Assembly: GCF_001485435.1 (NCBI RefSeq)
Contig: NZ_BCMS01000001.1
Coordinates: 114,501 to 178,500 of the forward strand
Direction of reading: 5' to 3'
Source of the DNA: Deinococcus grandis
GTDB taxonomy: Bacteria > Deinococcota > Deinococci > Deinococcales > Deinococcaceae
Length of the DNA stretch: 64,000 bases
Position 1 is the first letter of the stretch; every line of letters begins with the position of its first letter. The translations under genes were made by a program, and so were the position numbers. Below the pieces are notes generated by a model. The model saw only the letters and a program-made list of their open reading frames with translations, ran no database searches and was not told the origin of the DNA. This document shows, in pieces, positions 38,060 through 47,083 of this stretch.

Positions 38060-38622
38060 GCCTCTCCTTCACGCCAGCGGCGGAAGCCCGGCACGTCCAG
38101 CCCGAACTGATCCAGCACCCGCGCCGTCACGAAATGCAGCAGCTCGTCCACGCTGCCCGGCGCGTGATAGAACCCCGCGCTGGCCGTCATCACGGTCGCC
38201 CCCGCGTCATGCGCGGCCAGCATGTTCAGCAGCATCGGGCGCGGCAGCGGATCCTCACGCAGCACCAGCACCAGCCGCCGCCGCTCCTTCAGCGTCACGT
38301 GCGCCGCGCGCGCCACCAGATTGTCCGCGAACCCCTGCGCGACCTTCGCCAGCGTCCCCGCGCTGCACGGCACCACCAGCATCCCGTCCGTCCGGAACGA
38401 CCCGCTCGCCACGCCCGCCGCCAGATCCCGGTCGTCATGCACGACAGACGCCAGCGCCGTCAGGTCCGCCAGCTGCGGCCCGGACCCCTCGGCCGTCATC
38501 ACGCGCTTGGCGCCGCTGCTGACCACCAGATGCGACTCCACACCCAGATCCCGCAGCGCCCGCAGGATCGACTCCGCATACGGCATGCCGCTGCCGCCCG
38601 ACACCCCCACCACCAGCCTCAT
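38056..38622 (-). CDS. ubiX: Flavin prenyltransferase UbiX
   Basis: Makes prenylated FMN from FMN and dimethylallyl phosphate for UbiD-type decarboxylases. 188 residues. VVGVSGGSGMPYAESILRAL at the N-terminus, LVVSSGAKRVM, and the C-terminal LKERRRLVLVLREDPLPRPMLLNMLAAHDAGATVM with the conserved Arg/Lys-Glu contacts. ATG 38622 is preferred over an upstream in-frame ATG since a leaderless TAGCCT stands seven bases before it. It heads an operon with two isoprenoid genes, whose pathway supplies its prenyl donor. No ubiD in the window. Confidence 0.93.
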   Translation of the reverse strand: MRLVVGVSGGSGMPYAESILRALRDLGVESHLVVSSGAKRVMTAEGSGPQLADLTALASVVHDDRDLAAGVASGSFRTDGMLVVPCSAGTLAKVAQGFADNLVARAAHVTLKERRRLVLVLREDPLPRPMLLNMLAAHDAGATVMTASAGFYHAPGSVDELLHFVTARVLDQFGLDVPGFRRWREGEA

Positions 38623-38629
38623 GCCCGGC

Positions 38630-38635
38630 AGGCTA
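38630..38635 (-). promoter_or_regulatory. -10 element of leaderless ubiX promoter
   Basis: TAGCCT on the minus strand, seven bases before ATG 38622. Confidence 0.5.
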
Positions 38636-38684
38636 ACAGGCCCGCCCACGCCCGACGGTACGCGCCACCCAGTTCAGCCCGTCA

Positions 38685-38796
38685 TACGGATTCCGTCTGT
38701 TTCGTTCACAACCCGGAAGGACACCGGGTTGCCAACTCCACGCCCGGAACCCGTTTCTCTCCTGCTCGCTCTGCTGCGCAGCTCTCCGAGTCCGTA
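38685..38796 (-). repeat. MITE-like repeat, copy C
   Basis: 112 bp, TACGGATTCCGTCTG ... GAGTCCGTA, reverse orientation. Hairpin 2 is CAACCCGG/CCGGGTTG. Hairpin 1 is deleted or reduced in this shorter copy. Flanks read TCA-TA and TA-TCA. The TCA at 38797-38799 is the stop codon of the minus-strand neighbour. Confidence 0.85.
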
Positions 38797-40899
38797 TCAG
38801 TTCGACCCGGCCTGCCGCTCGCGTCCCGCGCTACGTGCGTGCCGGATCTCGGCCAGCACGAACGCCAGGGTGTTCAGCGCGTACGTGCCGCCCAGCGCGC
38901 CCAGCAGCGCCGCCTGTGCGCCCGTCAGCGGCAGGTTCGCGAACACCACCAGTCCCGACAGCGGCAGCAGCGCCGCCACCACCGCCCCCCACGCGCCCAG
39001 CAGCACCCCGCCCCACGGGGAATCCAGCAGCGACGCGCCGGGCAGCAGCAGCCCCAGCACCCGGAAGCCCGCCGGGCGCGACCGCGCCGCCGGGAGCGGC
39101 GTGCGCGGCAGCAGCAGCGACAGCAGCAGCAGCGCCCCCAGGCCCGACACGCCCAGCAGCGCCAGCCCCAGCCGCGCCGACCCGCCCGCCGACGGGTCCA
39201 GCAGCGCCAGCGGCGCGCGCAGCCCCGCGCCCAGCGTGACGCTCAGGTCGCCGGTCACGGCGCGCGTCAGGCGCCGCTGGTCCGGGTAGCACAGCCGCGG
39301 CTGCCCCGGCCGCAGCCGCTGCTGGAACGCCGCCTCGGGCGACGCGGGCTTCAGGCCCAGGTTGAACGCCGCCGCCATCAGGTCCGGCTGCGTCGCCAGC
39401 GCCGAGCGGAACAGGTCCCGCGCCTGCGGTTCGTCCCCGCGCGCGCGGGCGATCACGCCCAGGTTGTTGCGCATGCAGGCGTCCGCGCCGGTGTACAGGT
39501 CGCGGGCGCGGGTGTCGTCGCCGTCCAGCTGCGCGCCCAGCGCCGTCAGGAGCGCGGCGTCCGGGCCGGGCCGCAGCGTCAGGGTTTCGAGCTGCGCGTT
39601 CCACCACCCGCCGCCGTATGTGCCGCTCGACAGGACCGGCGAGCGCAGCGCCGCGCCGGACAGGTTCGCCCACTGCACGCCGCCCAGCGTGCCCAGCAGC
39701 GCCAGCGCCAGCAGCGTCACCGTCAGGCGCTCGCTGGGGGACGCGTACGCCACGAACACCCGCCGCGCCCGCGCCAGCGGCCGGCGCAGCCACGAGCGGT
39801 AGCGGCCCCCCAGGTCGCGGGTGTCGTCCGCCTGCGCCGGGAAGGCCCGCACCGCCAGGGTCAGCAGCGCCGCGAGCAGACTCAGGCCCAGCGCCAGGCT
39901 CGCCAGCCGCGCCGCGTCCCGCACGGCGCCCAGGCCCTCCAGGCCCAGGTTGTACAGCGTGCCGGGCCGCAGGGACCGCGCGAACTGCCGCCACTCGGCG
40001 GCCTCACCCTCGCGGCCCTGCGCGTCCAGCGTCCGCGCGTAGCGTTCGTACAGCGCGCCGCCACCCTCGAAGCGCGGGTGCAGCTGCCGCAGGTACGTCA
40101 TCCACACCCCGGCGCGGTCCACGCGGCCCTGCGCGAGCAGCGCGCCCACGTACCCGCTGGGGTTCCCGAACGCGCCCAGCGCCGCGCGGCTCACGGCGAT
40201 CTCCGGGTCCACGCCGCGCGCCGAGGCGTCCGCCTGCGCCTGCGTCAGCGCCAGGTCCGCCGCCGACGGGAAGCCCGCGCCGTCCAGTCGCGCGGCCAGC
40301 TGCACCCACGCCGGGAACGGCAACGTGCCCCCCAGCGTGCGGCGCACCAGGCTGAGCGCCTCGTACGGGTCGGCCTGCGCCTGCGCCAGCCGCAGCGTCA
40401 GGAACGGATTCAGGGGGTCCAGCCGCGCCGCGTCCGCCAGGGTGGCGGGCGGCACCTGATCGGCCACGCTGGCCAGCCAGCCGGTCACGACCGGGTCGGG
40501 CGGCAGCGCCACCCGCTCCTGCACGCTCAGGCCGCCGCCCTGCGCGTTCAGGTTCACGTTCAGCGTGAAGCGTTCGGTCACGCCGCCCAGCAGCGTGCTG
40601 GCCGTCACGACGTCCCCCCCGGCGTCCAGGCTGCTGACGATGCCCGGCAGGTCCGCGCGGCCCGTCACGACGCCCCCCGCACCCAGCGCGTACACGGCGG
40701 GCCCGGCGCCCAGCAGCACCAGGTTCCCGACCTCCAGCGGGCCGCTCAGGGGGCCCAGCGCGTCCGGGAGGGTCCGCTGCCACGTGCCGCCCGCGCCCTC
40801 GTGCCGCAGGGTGCGGCCCTCCAGGGTGGTGGTCGCCCCGGCGGTGCCCAGCAGCGCCGTCAGGGTCAGGCCCGCCAGCAGCGCCCGGACGCGCCTCAT
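38797..40899 (-). CDS. Large membrane protein with TPR-like repeats
   Basis: A 700-residue protein with a signal peptide (RVRALLAGLTLTALLGTAGA). An N-terminal extracytoplasmic part of about 100 residues is followed by helical TPR-like repeats (DPLNPFLTLRLAQAQADPYEALSLVRRTL, LHPRFEGGGALYERYARTLDAQGREGEAAEW). Membrane helices lie near 345-365 and 405-425, a further TPR-like stretch includes ACMRNNLGVIARARGDEPQARDLFRSALATQPDLMAAAFNLGL, and more helices occupy the last 170 residues. No catalytic motif. It overlaps plsY by four bases, so the pair is co-expressed. Confidence 0.7.
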   Translation of the reverse strand: MRRVRALLAGLTLTALLGTAGATTTLEGRTLRHEGAGGTWQRTLPDALGPLSGPLEVGNLVLLGAGPAVYALGAGGVVTGRADLPGIVSSLDAGGDVVTASTLLGGVTERFTLNVNLNAQGGGLSVQERVALPPDPVVTGWLASVADQVPPATLADAARLDPLNPFLTLRLAQAQADPYEALSLVRRTLGGTLPFPAWVQLAARLDGAGFPSAADLALTQAQADASARGVDPEIAVSRAALGAFGNPSGYVGALLAQGRVDRAGVWMTYLRQLHPRFEGGGALYERYARTLDAQGREGEAAEWRQFARSLRPGTLYNLGLEGLGAVRDAARLASLALGLSLLAALLTLAVRAFPAQADDTRDLGGRYRSWLRRPLARARRVFVAYASPSERLTVTLLALALLGTLGGVQWANLSGAALRSPVLSSGTYGGGWWNAQLETLTLRPGPDAALLTALGAQLDGDDTRARDLYTGADACMRNNLGVIARARGDEPQARDLFRSALATQPDLMAAAFNLGLKPASPEAAFQQRLRPGQPRLCYPDQRRLTRAVTGDLSVTLGAGLRAPLALLDPSAGGSARLGLALLGVSGLGALLLLSLLLPRTPLPAARSRPAGFRVLGLLLPGASLLDSPWGGVLLGAWGAVVAALLPLSGLVVFANLPLTGAQAALLGALGGTYALNTLAFVLAEIRHARSAGRERQAGSN

Positions 40900-41495
40900 G
40901 CCCCGCCCCGCAGCAGGTGCGCGGCCCGCACGGCCATCACCGCGCCGCCCGCCAGCAGCGGCCAGAAACCGCCAGTCAGGGCGCCCACCAGCAGGCCCAC
41001 GGGCACCGCGACCGCCGTCGCGAACGGCACCGCGTTCAGCTTCAGGCGGGACTGTAGCGTGGCCTTGTACGTGGGAATCACCACGGCGGCGGTCAGGAGC
41101 AGCGCCAGCAGCACGCCCGGCGTGAACACCAGCAGCGCCCCCAGCAGCGGCGCGATCCCCCCGCCCCCCCGGAAGCCGAAGAAGACGGGGTAGCAGTGCC
41201 CGGCCACGACCGCGCCCGTCACCAGCGCCGCCAGCGCCTCGCCGCCCTGCGGGACGAGCGCGCGGGCCAGCAGCGCCGCCAGCACTCCCTTGACGATGTC
41301 CCCCACCGTGACCAGCGCCGCCGCGCCGCGCCCGAACTGCCGCCACGTGCCGCTCCCGCCCGGCAGGTCCCGGTCACGGATGTCCGCGCCGCGCGCGCGG
41401 GAGTACAGCACGCCGCTGACCAGCGACCCCAGCAGGAAGGCCGCGACCGTCACGAGCAGCGTCGGGGCGGGCGGCAGGGCAGACAGGTCGGGCAT
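40896..41495 (-). CDS. PlsY-like membrane protein, atypical glycerol-3-phosphate acyltransferase
   Basis: A 199-residue polytopic protein with PlsY topology (five hydrophobic segments). The DIRDRDLPGGSGTW region, VGDIVKGVLAALLA (motif 2) and GHCYPVFFGFRGGGGIAPLLG (motif 3) align with PlsY. However, the usual GSGN-x-GATN is GSGTWRQFG and the usual GGKG is GGGG, so two conserved active-site positions differ. It may use another substrate or be inactive. Divergent from the MoeB-like gene over 47 bases. Confidence 0.65.
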   Translation of the reverse strand: MPDLSALPPAPTLLVTVAAFLLGSLVSGVLYSRARGADIRDRDLPGGSGTWRQFGRGAAALVTVGDIVKGVLAALLARALVPQGGEALAALVTGAVVAGHCYPVFFGFRGGGGIAPLLGALLVFTPGVLLALLLTAAVVIPTYKATLQSRLKLNAVPFATAVAVPVGLLVGALTGGFWPLLAGGAVMAVRAAHLLRGGA

Positions 41496-41530
41496 ACGCC
41501 GCGCATTCTAGAGTGCGCCTCCGTGCCCGC

Positions 41531-41536
41531 TACACT
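41531..41536 (+). promoter_or_regulatory. -10 element of leaderless promoter for the MoeB-like gene
   Basis: TACACT, six bases before ATG 41543. Confidence 0.55.
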
Positions 41537-41542
41537 GCCCGC

Positions 41543-42289
<747 letters not shown>

Positions 42290-42402
42290 AGGCCATCCAG
42301 AGCGGCGTTCTGCCCGCCGCGCCGACCCCGCAGCCCCGCCCGGCACGTCGACCCGCCGCCCGTGGTGGGCTGCACCCCCACTGGGCGCACCTCCAGCCCC
42401 CC

Positions 42403-42430
42403 TTGACGCCCGCCGCAGCTGTGTTACTGT
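42403..42430 (+). promoter_or_regulatory. HU promoter
   Basis: TTGACG (42403-42408), 16-base spacer, TACTGT (42425-42430). A leader of about 60 bases with GGAGG before ATG 42500 follows. Confidence 0.6.
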
Positions 42431-42499
42431 GCGCCTGAGCCCACAATTCAATTGCGTTCGCCCTGTGCCGCTCGCAGTCCACTCCCGGAGGTTGCACCT

Positions 42500-42856
42500 A
42501 TGGCCAAGAGCACCAAACCCGCCGCGAAGAAACCCGCCCCCAAGAAAGGCGCGGCGAAACCCGCCCCGAAAGCCGAGGCCGGGAAGATCGCCAAGACGCA
42601 GATCATCGACATGGTCGCCGACAAGACCACCCTGAACAAGAAACAGGCCGGGGACGCCGTCGCGACCGTCATCGACTGCATCGTCGACGCCCTGCGCGGC
42701 GGCAGCAGCGTCGGCCTGCCCGGCCTGGGCACCCTGAGCGTCACCCACACCGCCGAGCGCACCGGCGTCAAACCCGGCACCAGCGAACGCATCACCATCC
42801 CCGCCGGGAAGAAGGTGCGCTTCAAGGTCGCCACGACCCTCAAAGGCACCCTCTAA
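42500..42856 (+). CDS. hup: DNA-binding protein HU with N-terminal basic extension
   Basis: A 118-residue histone-like protein. Residues 1-29 are a K/A/P-rich arm (MAKSTKPAAKKPAPKKGAA...), as known for Deinococcus HU. The HU fold follows: KIAKTQIIDMVADKTTLNKKQAGDAVATVID, then VGLPGLGTLSVTHTAERTGVKPGT and ITIPAGKKVRFKVATTLK for the DNA-binding beta arms. A major nucleoid protein, expected to be abundant, with its own sigma-70 promoter and GGAGG. Its TAA stop abuts the TA of repeat copy D. Confidence 0.95.
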   Translation: MAKSTKPAAKKPAPKKGAAKPAPKAEAGKIAKTQIIDMVADKTTLNKKQAGDAVATVIDCIVDALRGGSSVGLPGLGTLSVTHTAERTGVKPGTSERITIPAGKKVRFKVATTLKGTL

Positions 42857-43009
42857 TACGGACTCCGGTTGAATGGCTTACAAAGCCGTTCAACCCGAGC
42901 GGACTCGCAGAGCTGCCCAGCAGAGCGAGCAGGAGAGAAACGGGTGCCGGGCGTGGAGTTGGCGACCCGGTGTCGTTCCGGGTTGTCAACGAAACAGACG
43001 GAATCCGTA
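42857..43009 (+). repeat. MITE-like repeat, copy D
   Basis: 153 bp, TACGGACTCCGG ... GGAATCCGTA. Hairpin 1 is GGTTGAAtGGCTT/AAAGCCgTTCAACC and hairpin 2 is ACCCGG/CCGGGT. It carries about 20 extra bases (CTCGCAGAGCTGCCCAGCAG) after CCGAGCGGA compared with copies A and G. Flanks are TAA-TA and TA-TAA. Confidence 0.85.
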
Positions 43010-43132
43010 TAAGCCAGTGCGTCACGCGGCCCCTCTGCCTACCGGGTGGGGGGGCCGCGCCGCGTTCGGTCAGGCCGCGTTTGGTCAAGGCTTTCCGGTG
43101 GCGGGTGTCACGTGCCGTCCAGGGTCGCCGGG

Positions 43133-43138
43133 TAGGGT
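43133..43138 (+). promoter_or_regulatory. -10 element of leaderless DoxX-family promoter
   Basis: TAGGGT, six bases before ATG 43145. Confidence 0.4.
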
Positions 43139-43144
43139 GGGGGC

Positions 43145-43582
43145 ATGACGACCCGCCCTGCTGAGCGTTCCACGTCCCTTCCGCGTTCGGCCGCGCGCGT
43201 GCTGCTGGGGGCGTTCATGACCCTGGCGGGCGTGGGGCACCTGACGTTCCAGCGGCAGGAGTTCCAGGCGCAGGTGCCGACGTGGCTGCCGGTGGACCGG
43301 GACGCGGTGGTGCTGGGCTCGGGGGTGCTGGAGGTGGCGTTCGGGCTGGCGATGCTGTCGGGTCGGCGGCGGCGGACGGTGGGGCTGGCGCTGGCGGCGT
43401 TCTTCGTGCTGATCTTCCCGGGGAACGTGTCGCAGTACGTGTCGCGCCAGAGTGCGTTCGGGCTGGACACGGATCAGAAGCGGCTGACGCGGCTGTTCTT
43501 CCAGCCGGTGCTGGTGGCCTGGGCGCTGTGGAGCACGGGGGCGCTGCGGAGGACCGGGGTGGGGGACCGCCGCGAGGATTAA
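43145..43582 (+). CDS. DoxX-family membrane protein
   Basis: A 145-residue protein with four hydrophobic segments: AARVLLGAFMTLAGVGHLTF, AVVLGSGVLEVAFGLAML, VGLALAAFFVLIFPGNVSQYV and RLFFQPVLVAWALW. This is the DoxX fold, which usually acts with redox or thiosulfate-related partners, none of which is present here. Function unclear. Confidence 0.8.
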   Translation: MTTRPAERSTSLPRSAARVLLGAFMTLAGVGHLTFQRQEFQAQVPTWLPVDRDAVVLGSGVLEVAFGLAMLSGRRRRTVGLALAAFFVLIFPGNVSQYVSRQSAFGLDTDQKRLTRLFFQPVLVAWALWSTGALRRTGVGDRRED

Positions 43583-43642
43583 GGGGCGTTCACGCTGGTC
43601 AACATTCAATGTTCTGTGAGGTCCGTGCTCGTACGCTGAGGC

Positions 43643-45805
43643 ATGTTGACCCGCCTGACTGCCGCGATTGCGTCCGCCACCCAGCCCGGTGGGGCGGGCC
43701 TGGCCGAGGCCGTGCTGAGCATCACCGACACGCTGGTGGTCGTGCTGGACCCGCAGGGGCGCGTGGTGCGGTTCAATCCGGCGGCCGAGCGGCTGAGCGG
43801 GTTCAGTTTCGAGGAGGTGCGCGGGCAGGTGCTGTGGCCGTTCGTGCTGCCCGAGCATGAGGTCGCGGGGGTGGTGCAGGCCTTCGAGTCCCTGACGGCC
43901 GGGGATTACCCGAACCGGCACGAGAACCACTGGCAGACCCGCAGCGGTGAGCTGAGGTACATCCTGTGGTCGAACACGGCGCTGCTGGACGCGCGGGGGC
44001 GGGTGGCGCTGGTGGTGGCGACCGGCGTGGACGTCACGCGGGAACGGGAGGAACGCCGCGCGCGGCAGGAGACCGAGGACCGCTTCCGGGCGCTGTTCGA
44101 GCAGTCCGCGGACGGCGTGGTGCTGCTCGACCCGCACGATCCGGAGGTGCCGTGGCGGATCGTGGACTGCAACGAGGCGTTCTGCCGCATGAACGGTTAC
44201 GCCCGGGACGAACTGGTCGGGCAGTCCGTCGATCTGCTGCACCCGTACCCGATGATGGCCGAGGAGGGCGGCGAGCTGTTCGCCTGGATCCGCGAGGAGG
44301 GGCAGGTGCACGGCGAGGGCTCGCACCTGCACCGCGACGGGACGGTCTTCCCGATCGAGAGTGCCAGCAGCGTCGTCAAGGTGGGTGGGCGCGAGCTGAT
44401 CCTGGGGCAGGACCGCGACATCCGGGACCGCAAGCGCACCGAGGAGCAGCTGCGGCTGCTGGCGGCGCAACTGGCGCACGACTCGCAGCATGACGCGCTG
44501 ACGGGCCTGCCGAACCGCACGCTGCTGCTCGACCGGCTGCAGGTGGAACTGCGCCGCGCGGCGCGGGACGGGCGGGCGCTGGCGGTCATCCACCTGAACC
44601 TCGACGGGTTCCGCCGCGTGAACGACACGCTGGGGCACGCGGTGGGGGACGCGGTGCTGCGCGAGGTGGCGCGGCGCCTGCAGGAGGACGTGCGCCCGTC
44701 GGACACCGTGGCGCGCCTGGGCGGGGACGAGTTCGTGGTCCTGATTCCCGACGTGGGTGGGCGGCCCGAGGCGGGCGGCGTGGCGCGGCGGCTTCAGGCG
44801 GCGCTGGCGCAGCCGATCGACGTGGACGGCCAGCCGGTGAACGTGCGCGGCAGCATGGGCGTGGCGGTCAGCCCGCCGGACAGCAGCCTCCCGGCGAACC
44901 TGCTGCGGCAGGCGGACCTGGCGATGACGCAGGCCAAGCGCGAGGGCAAGAACGGCGTGCAGTTCTTCCAGAAGTCCCTGGACGCGGCGGTGCACGGGCA
45001 GCTGCACCTGGAGGCGCGGCTGCGCGCGGCGCTGGACGCGGGGGGGCTGCACCTGCACTACCAGCCGCAGGTGGACACCACGACGGGCGCGCTGCTGGGT
45101 TTCGAGGCGCTGGTCCGCTGGACGGACACGCAGCTGGGGCTGGTGTCCCCGGCGCGGTTCATTCCGCTGGCGGAGGAGGCCGGGCTGATCGGGCCGCTGG
45201 GCGCGTGGGTGCTGGACGAGGCGTGCCGTCAGGCGGCCGAGTGGGGACTGCGCGTGCCGATCGCGGTGAACGTGTCCGCGCTGGAGGTCGCGCAGGAGGA
45301 CTTCACGCAGCGGGTGCACGCGACGCTGCGCCGCCACGGCCTGGACGGCGGGCAGCTGAAACTGGAGATCACCGAGCGGCTGAGCGTGCAGGACCTCCAG
45401 CGGGCCGCGCGGCAGCTGGCGCAGCTGCATGGCCTGGGCGTGCAGCTGTCCCTGGATGACTTCGGGACGGGGCAGTCGTCGGTCAGCACGCTGCTGCAGT
45501 TGCCGCTGAACGAACTGAAACTGGACCGCTCGCTGATCACGGGTGTGGCCGAGTCGCCTATCGAGCAGCGGGTGGTGAGTGCCCTGATCAGCCTGGGCCG
45601 CAGCCTGAACCTGACGGTGATCGTCGAGGGCGTGGAGACCCCGGAGCAGCTGCGGGTCCTGCGGGACCTGGGTTGCGGGGCGGTGCAGGGCTACCTGACG
45701 GGCCGCCCGGGCCCGGCGAGCATGTGGACGCCGCACCTGAACGGGCCGCTGCCCCTGAACCTGCCTGAACGCGCGGCGGGGGACGGCGAGCCCCTGCTGA
45801 ACTGA
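43643..45805 (+). CDS. PAS-PAS-GGDEF-EAL cyclic-di-GMP signalling protein
   Basis: A 720-residue soluble protein. PAS 1 covers about residues 20-135 (LSITDTLVVVLDPQGRVVRFNPAAERLSGF), PAS 2 about 148-270 (RFRALFEQSADGVVLLD). A GGDEF domain near 275-440 has DALTGLPNRTLLLDRL and an intact GGDEF (RLGGDEFVVL). The EAL domain near 450-705 has FEALVRW, LKLEITERL, DDFGTGQSS, LKLDRSLI and EGVETPEQL, so both synthase and phosphodiesterase motifs look intact. PAS-bound cofactors are not evident. Confidence 0.93.
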   Translation: MLTRLTAAIASATQPGGAGLAEAVLSITDTLVVVLDPQGRVVRFNPAAERLSGFSFEEVRGQVLWPFVLPEHEVAGVVQAFESLTAGDYPNRHENHWQTRSGELRYILWSNTALLDARGRVALVVATGVDVTREREERRARQETEDRFRALFEQSADGVVLLDPHDPEVPWRIVDCNEAFCRMNGYARDELVGQSVDLLHPYPMMAEEGGELFAWIREEGQVHGEGSHLHRDGTVFPIESASSVVKVGGRELILGQDRDIRDRKRTEEQLRLLAAQLAHDSQHDALTGLPNRTLLLDRLQVELRRAARDGRALAVIHLNLDGFRRVNDTLGHAVGDAVLREVARRLQEDVRPSDTVARLGGDEFVVLIPDVGGRPEAGGVARRLQAALAQPIDVDGQPVNVRGSMGVAVSPPDSSLPANLLRQADLAMTQAKREGKNGVQFFQKSLDAAVHGQLHLEARLRAALDAGGLHLHYQPQVDTTTGALLGFEALVRWTDTQLGLVSPARFIPLAEEAGLIGPLGAWVLDEACRQAAEWGLRVPIAVNVSALEVAQEDFTQRVHATLRRHGLDGGQLKLEITERLSVQDLQRAARQLAQLHGLGVQLSLDDFGTGQSSVSTLLQLPLNELKLDRSLITGVAESPIEQRVVSALISLGRSLNLTVIVEGVETPEQLRVLRDLGCGAVQGYLTGRPGPASMWTPHLNGPLPLNLPERAAGDGEPLLN

Positions 45806-45825
45806 ACCGCTCCGGTGGGCGGGGG

Positions 45826-46386
45826 TCAGGGGTCGGGCCAGCCGGGCGTGCGCCACGCTTCCAGCTGCCCGCCGGGCCGCAGGCGGTGGGCGTACAGGGC
45901 CGCGCCGCACGGCACCTCGTCCAGGGACAGGCGGTCGAGGTCGCACGCGAGGTTCAGCTGCGTGCAGATCACGCCGCGCCGCGCGACGAGCAGCGTCCCG
46001 GCGGGCCAGCGGCTCACGGCGGCGCGGAACGCGGCCGGGTCGTGGCGGGCAGCGCCGCGCAGGTGCAGCAGGTGCGCGGCGCGGCGCACGCCGACGCCGA
46101 TCAGGGCCGCGTCGGCCTGCCAGGGGTGCCCGTGGGCACTCCGCCCGGCGGCGCGGAACGTCAGGTGCGCGCCCAGCAGGCGGGCCGCGTCGCGCAGCGT
46201 GGCGTGCAGGGCGTCGTCGGGCGTGCGGGCGTGCAGGTGCGCCAGCCGGGCGTCCAGGCGCGCCAGTGCGGTGGTGGGCAGGATCTGCGCGTACTGCGGC
46301 GGGTGGAACGCGACCGTCAGGGTGGGCGGGACCTGGAAGGGTGGCGGCTGGGGATCGCGCGGGTCGCGGGGCGGGTCGTCCGTCAT
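45826..46386 (-). CDS. Hypothetical protein
   Basis: A 186-residue protein with a proline-rich N-terminus, then mixed helix and strand (LARLDARLAHLHARTPDDALHATLRDAARLLGAHLTF). The C-terminal half has ARRGVICTQLNLACDLDRLSLDEVPCGAALYAHR, in which Cys residues cluster. GGGAGA lies four bases before ATG 46386. It converges on the cyclic-di-GMP gene. No family recognised. Confidence 0.6.
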   Translation of the reverse strand: MTDDPPRDPRDPQPPPFQVPPTLTVAFHPPQYAQILPTTALARLDARLAHLHARTPDDALHATLRDAARLLGAHLTFRAAGRSAHGHPWQADAALIGVGVRRAAHLLHLRGAARHDPAAFRAAVSRWPAGTLLVARRGVICTQLNLACDLDRLSLDEVPCGAALYAHRLRPGGQLEAWRTPGWPDP

Positions 46387-46510
46387 GGGGTCTCCCGGTG
46401 GGCTGGATTGGGGGGACCCTCAGCGTGGCACGTGGGGGGCGCGGGTGCACGCGAACATGACCGGGCCGGGATGAAGGGAAGGGGACGCGCGGGCCGGGCG
46501 GGGGCCTTGC

Positions 46511-46516
46511 TACGCT
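46511..46516 (+). promoter_or_regulatory. -10 element of leaderless promoter for the 46524 gene
   Basis: TACGCT, seven bases before ATG 46524. Confidence 0.5.
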
Positions 46517-46523
46517 TTCGGGT

Positions 46524-46937
46524 ATGACTGCTTCCTCTGACGCGGATGTCCGCGCGAAACTCACGGCGCTGGTCCCGGCCCTGCGGCACTTCCACTCGGC
46601 GCTGCTGGACGTCGCCAAGGGCGAGTACGAGTTCATGAACGGCCCCGTGAAGGGCCCCTTCGAGCTGTACTCGCTGGTGATGAACCACCCGCAGTTCCAG
46701 TGGCTGCGGCCCCTGTCGGGCCTGATGGCGACGCTGGACGAGGTGCTCGACGCGAAGGACACCACCCTGACCGAGCGGAACCTGACGGACGTGCGTCAGG
46801 CGCTGGGCCTGCTGTTCGCCGAGACCGACACCCGCTTCGCGGAGTTCCGCGGCGGGTACGCCCGCGCCAAGGGCGACGCCCGTGTGCGCGAGACGGAAGC
46901 GAAGTGGCGCGAACTGCTGGGAGGCATCCAGGCGTAA
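46524..46937 (+). CDS. Conserved helical hypothetical protein
   Basis: A 137-residue, largely helical protein (VRAKLTALVPALRHFHSALLDVAKGEYEFMNGPVKGPFELYSLVMNHPQFQWLRPLSGLMATLDEVLDAK). It may be a small four-helix bundle. No enzyme motif. Leaderless start, with TACGCT seven bases before the ATG. A mobile repeat separates it from pth. Confidence 0.65.
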   Translation: MTASSDADVRAKLTALVPALRHFHSALLDVAKGEYEFMNGPVKGPFELYSLVMNHPQFQWLRPLSGLMATLDEVLDAKDTTLTERNLTDVRQALGLLFAETDTRFAEFRGGYARAKGDARVRETEAKWRELLGGIQA

Positions 46938-46949
46938 GCCGCGTTATGT

Positions 46950-47083
46950 CACGGATTCCGTCTGTTCCGTTCGCCAACCGGGAAAACGCCGGTTGTCTCA
47001 CTCCACGCCCGGAACCCGTGTTGTTCCCGCTCGCATCCGCTCGGGTGGACTGGGTTGGCCAACCCAGTCCACCGGAGTCTGCA
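46950..47083 (-). repeat. MITE-like repeat, copy E
   Basis: 134 bp, CGGATTCCGTCTG ... GGAGTCTG, reverse orientation, with both flanking TA mutated to CA. Hairpin 1 is the perfect palindrome GGACTGGGTTGGCCAACCCAGTCC (positions 47047-47070), and hairpin 2 is CAACCGG/CCGGTTG. The final A is the first base of the pth start codon. Confidence 0.8.

Noticed and set aside
46944..46962. Half of a radiation/desiccation response motif (TTATGTCA)
   Set aside because: The second half of the palindrome is absent, and the sequence is the junction of repeat copy E.
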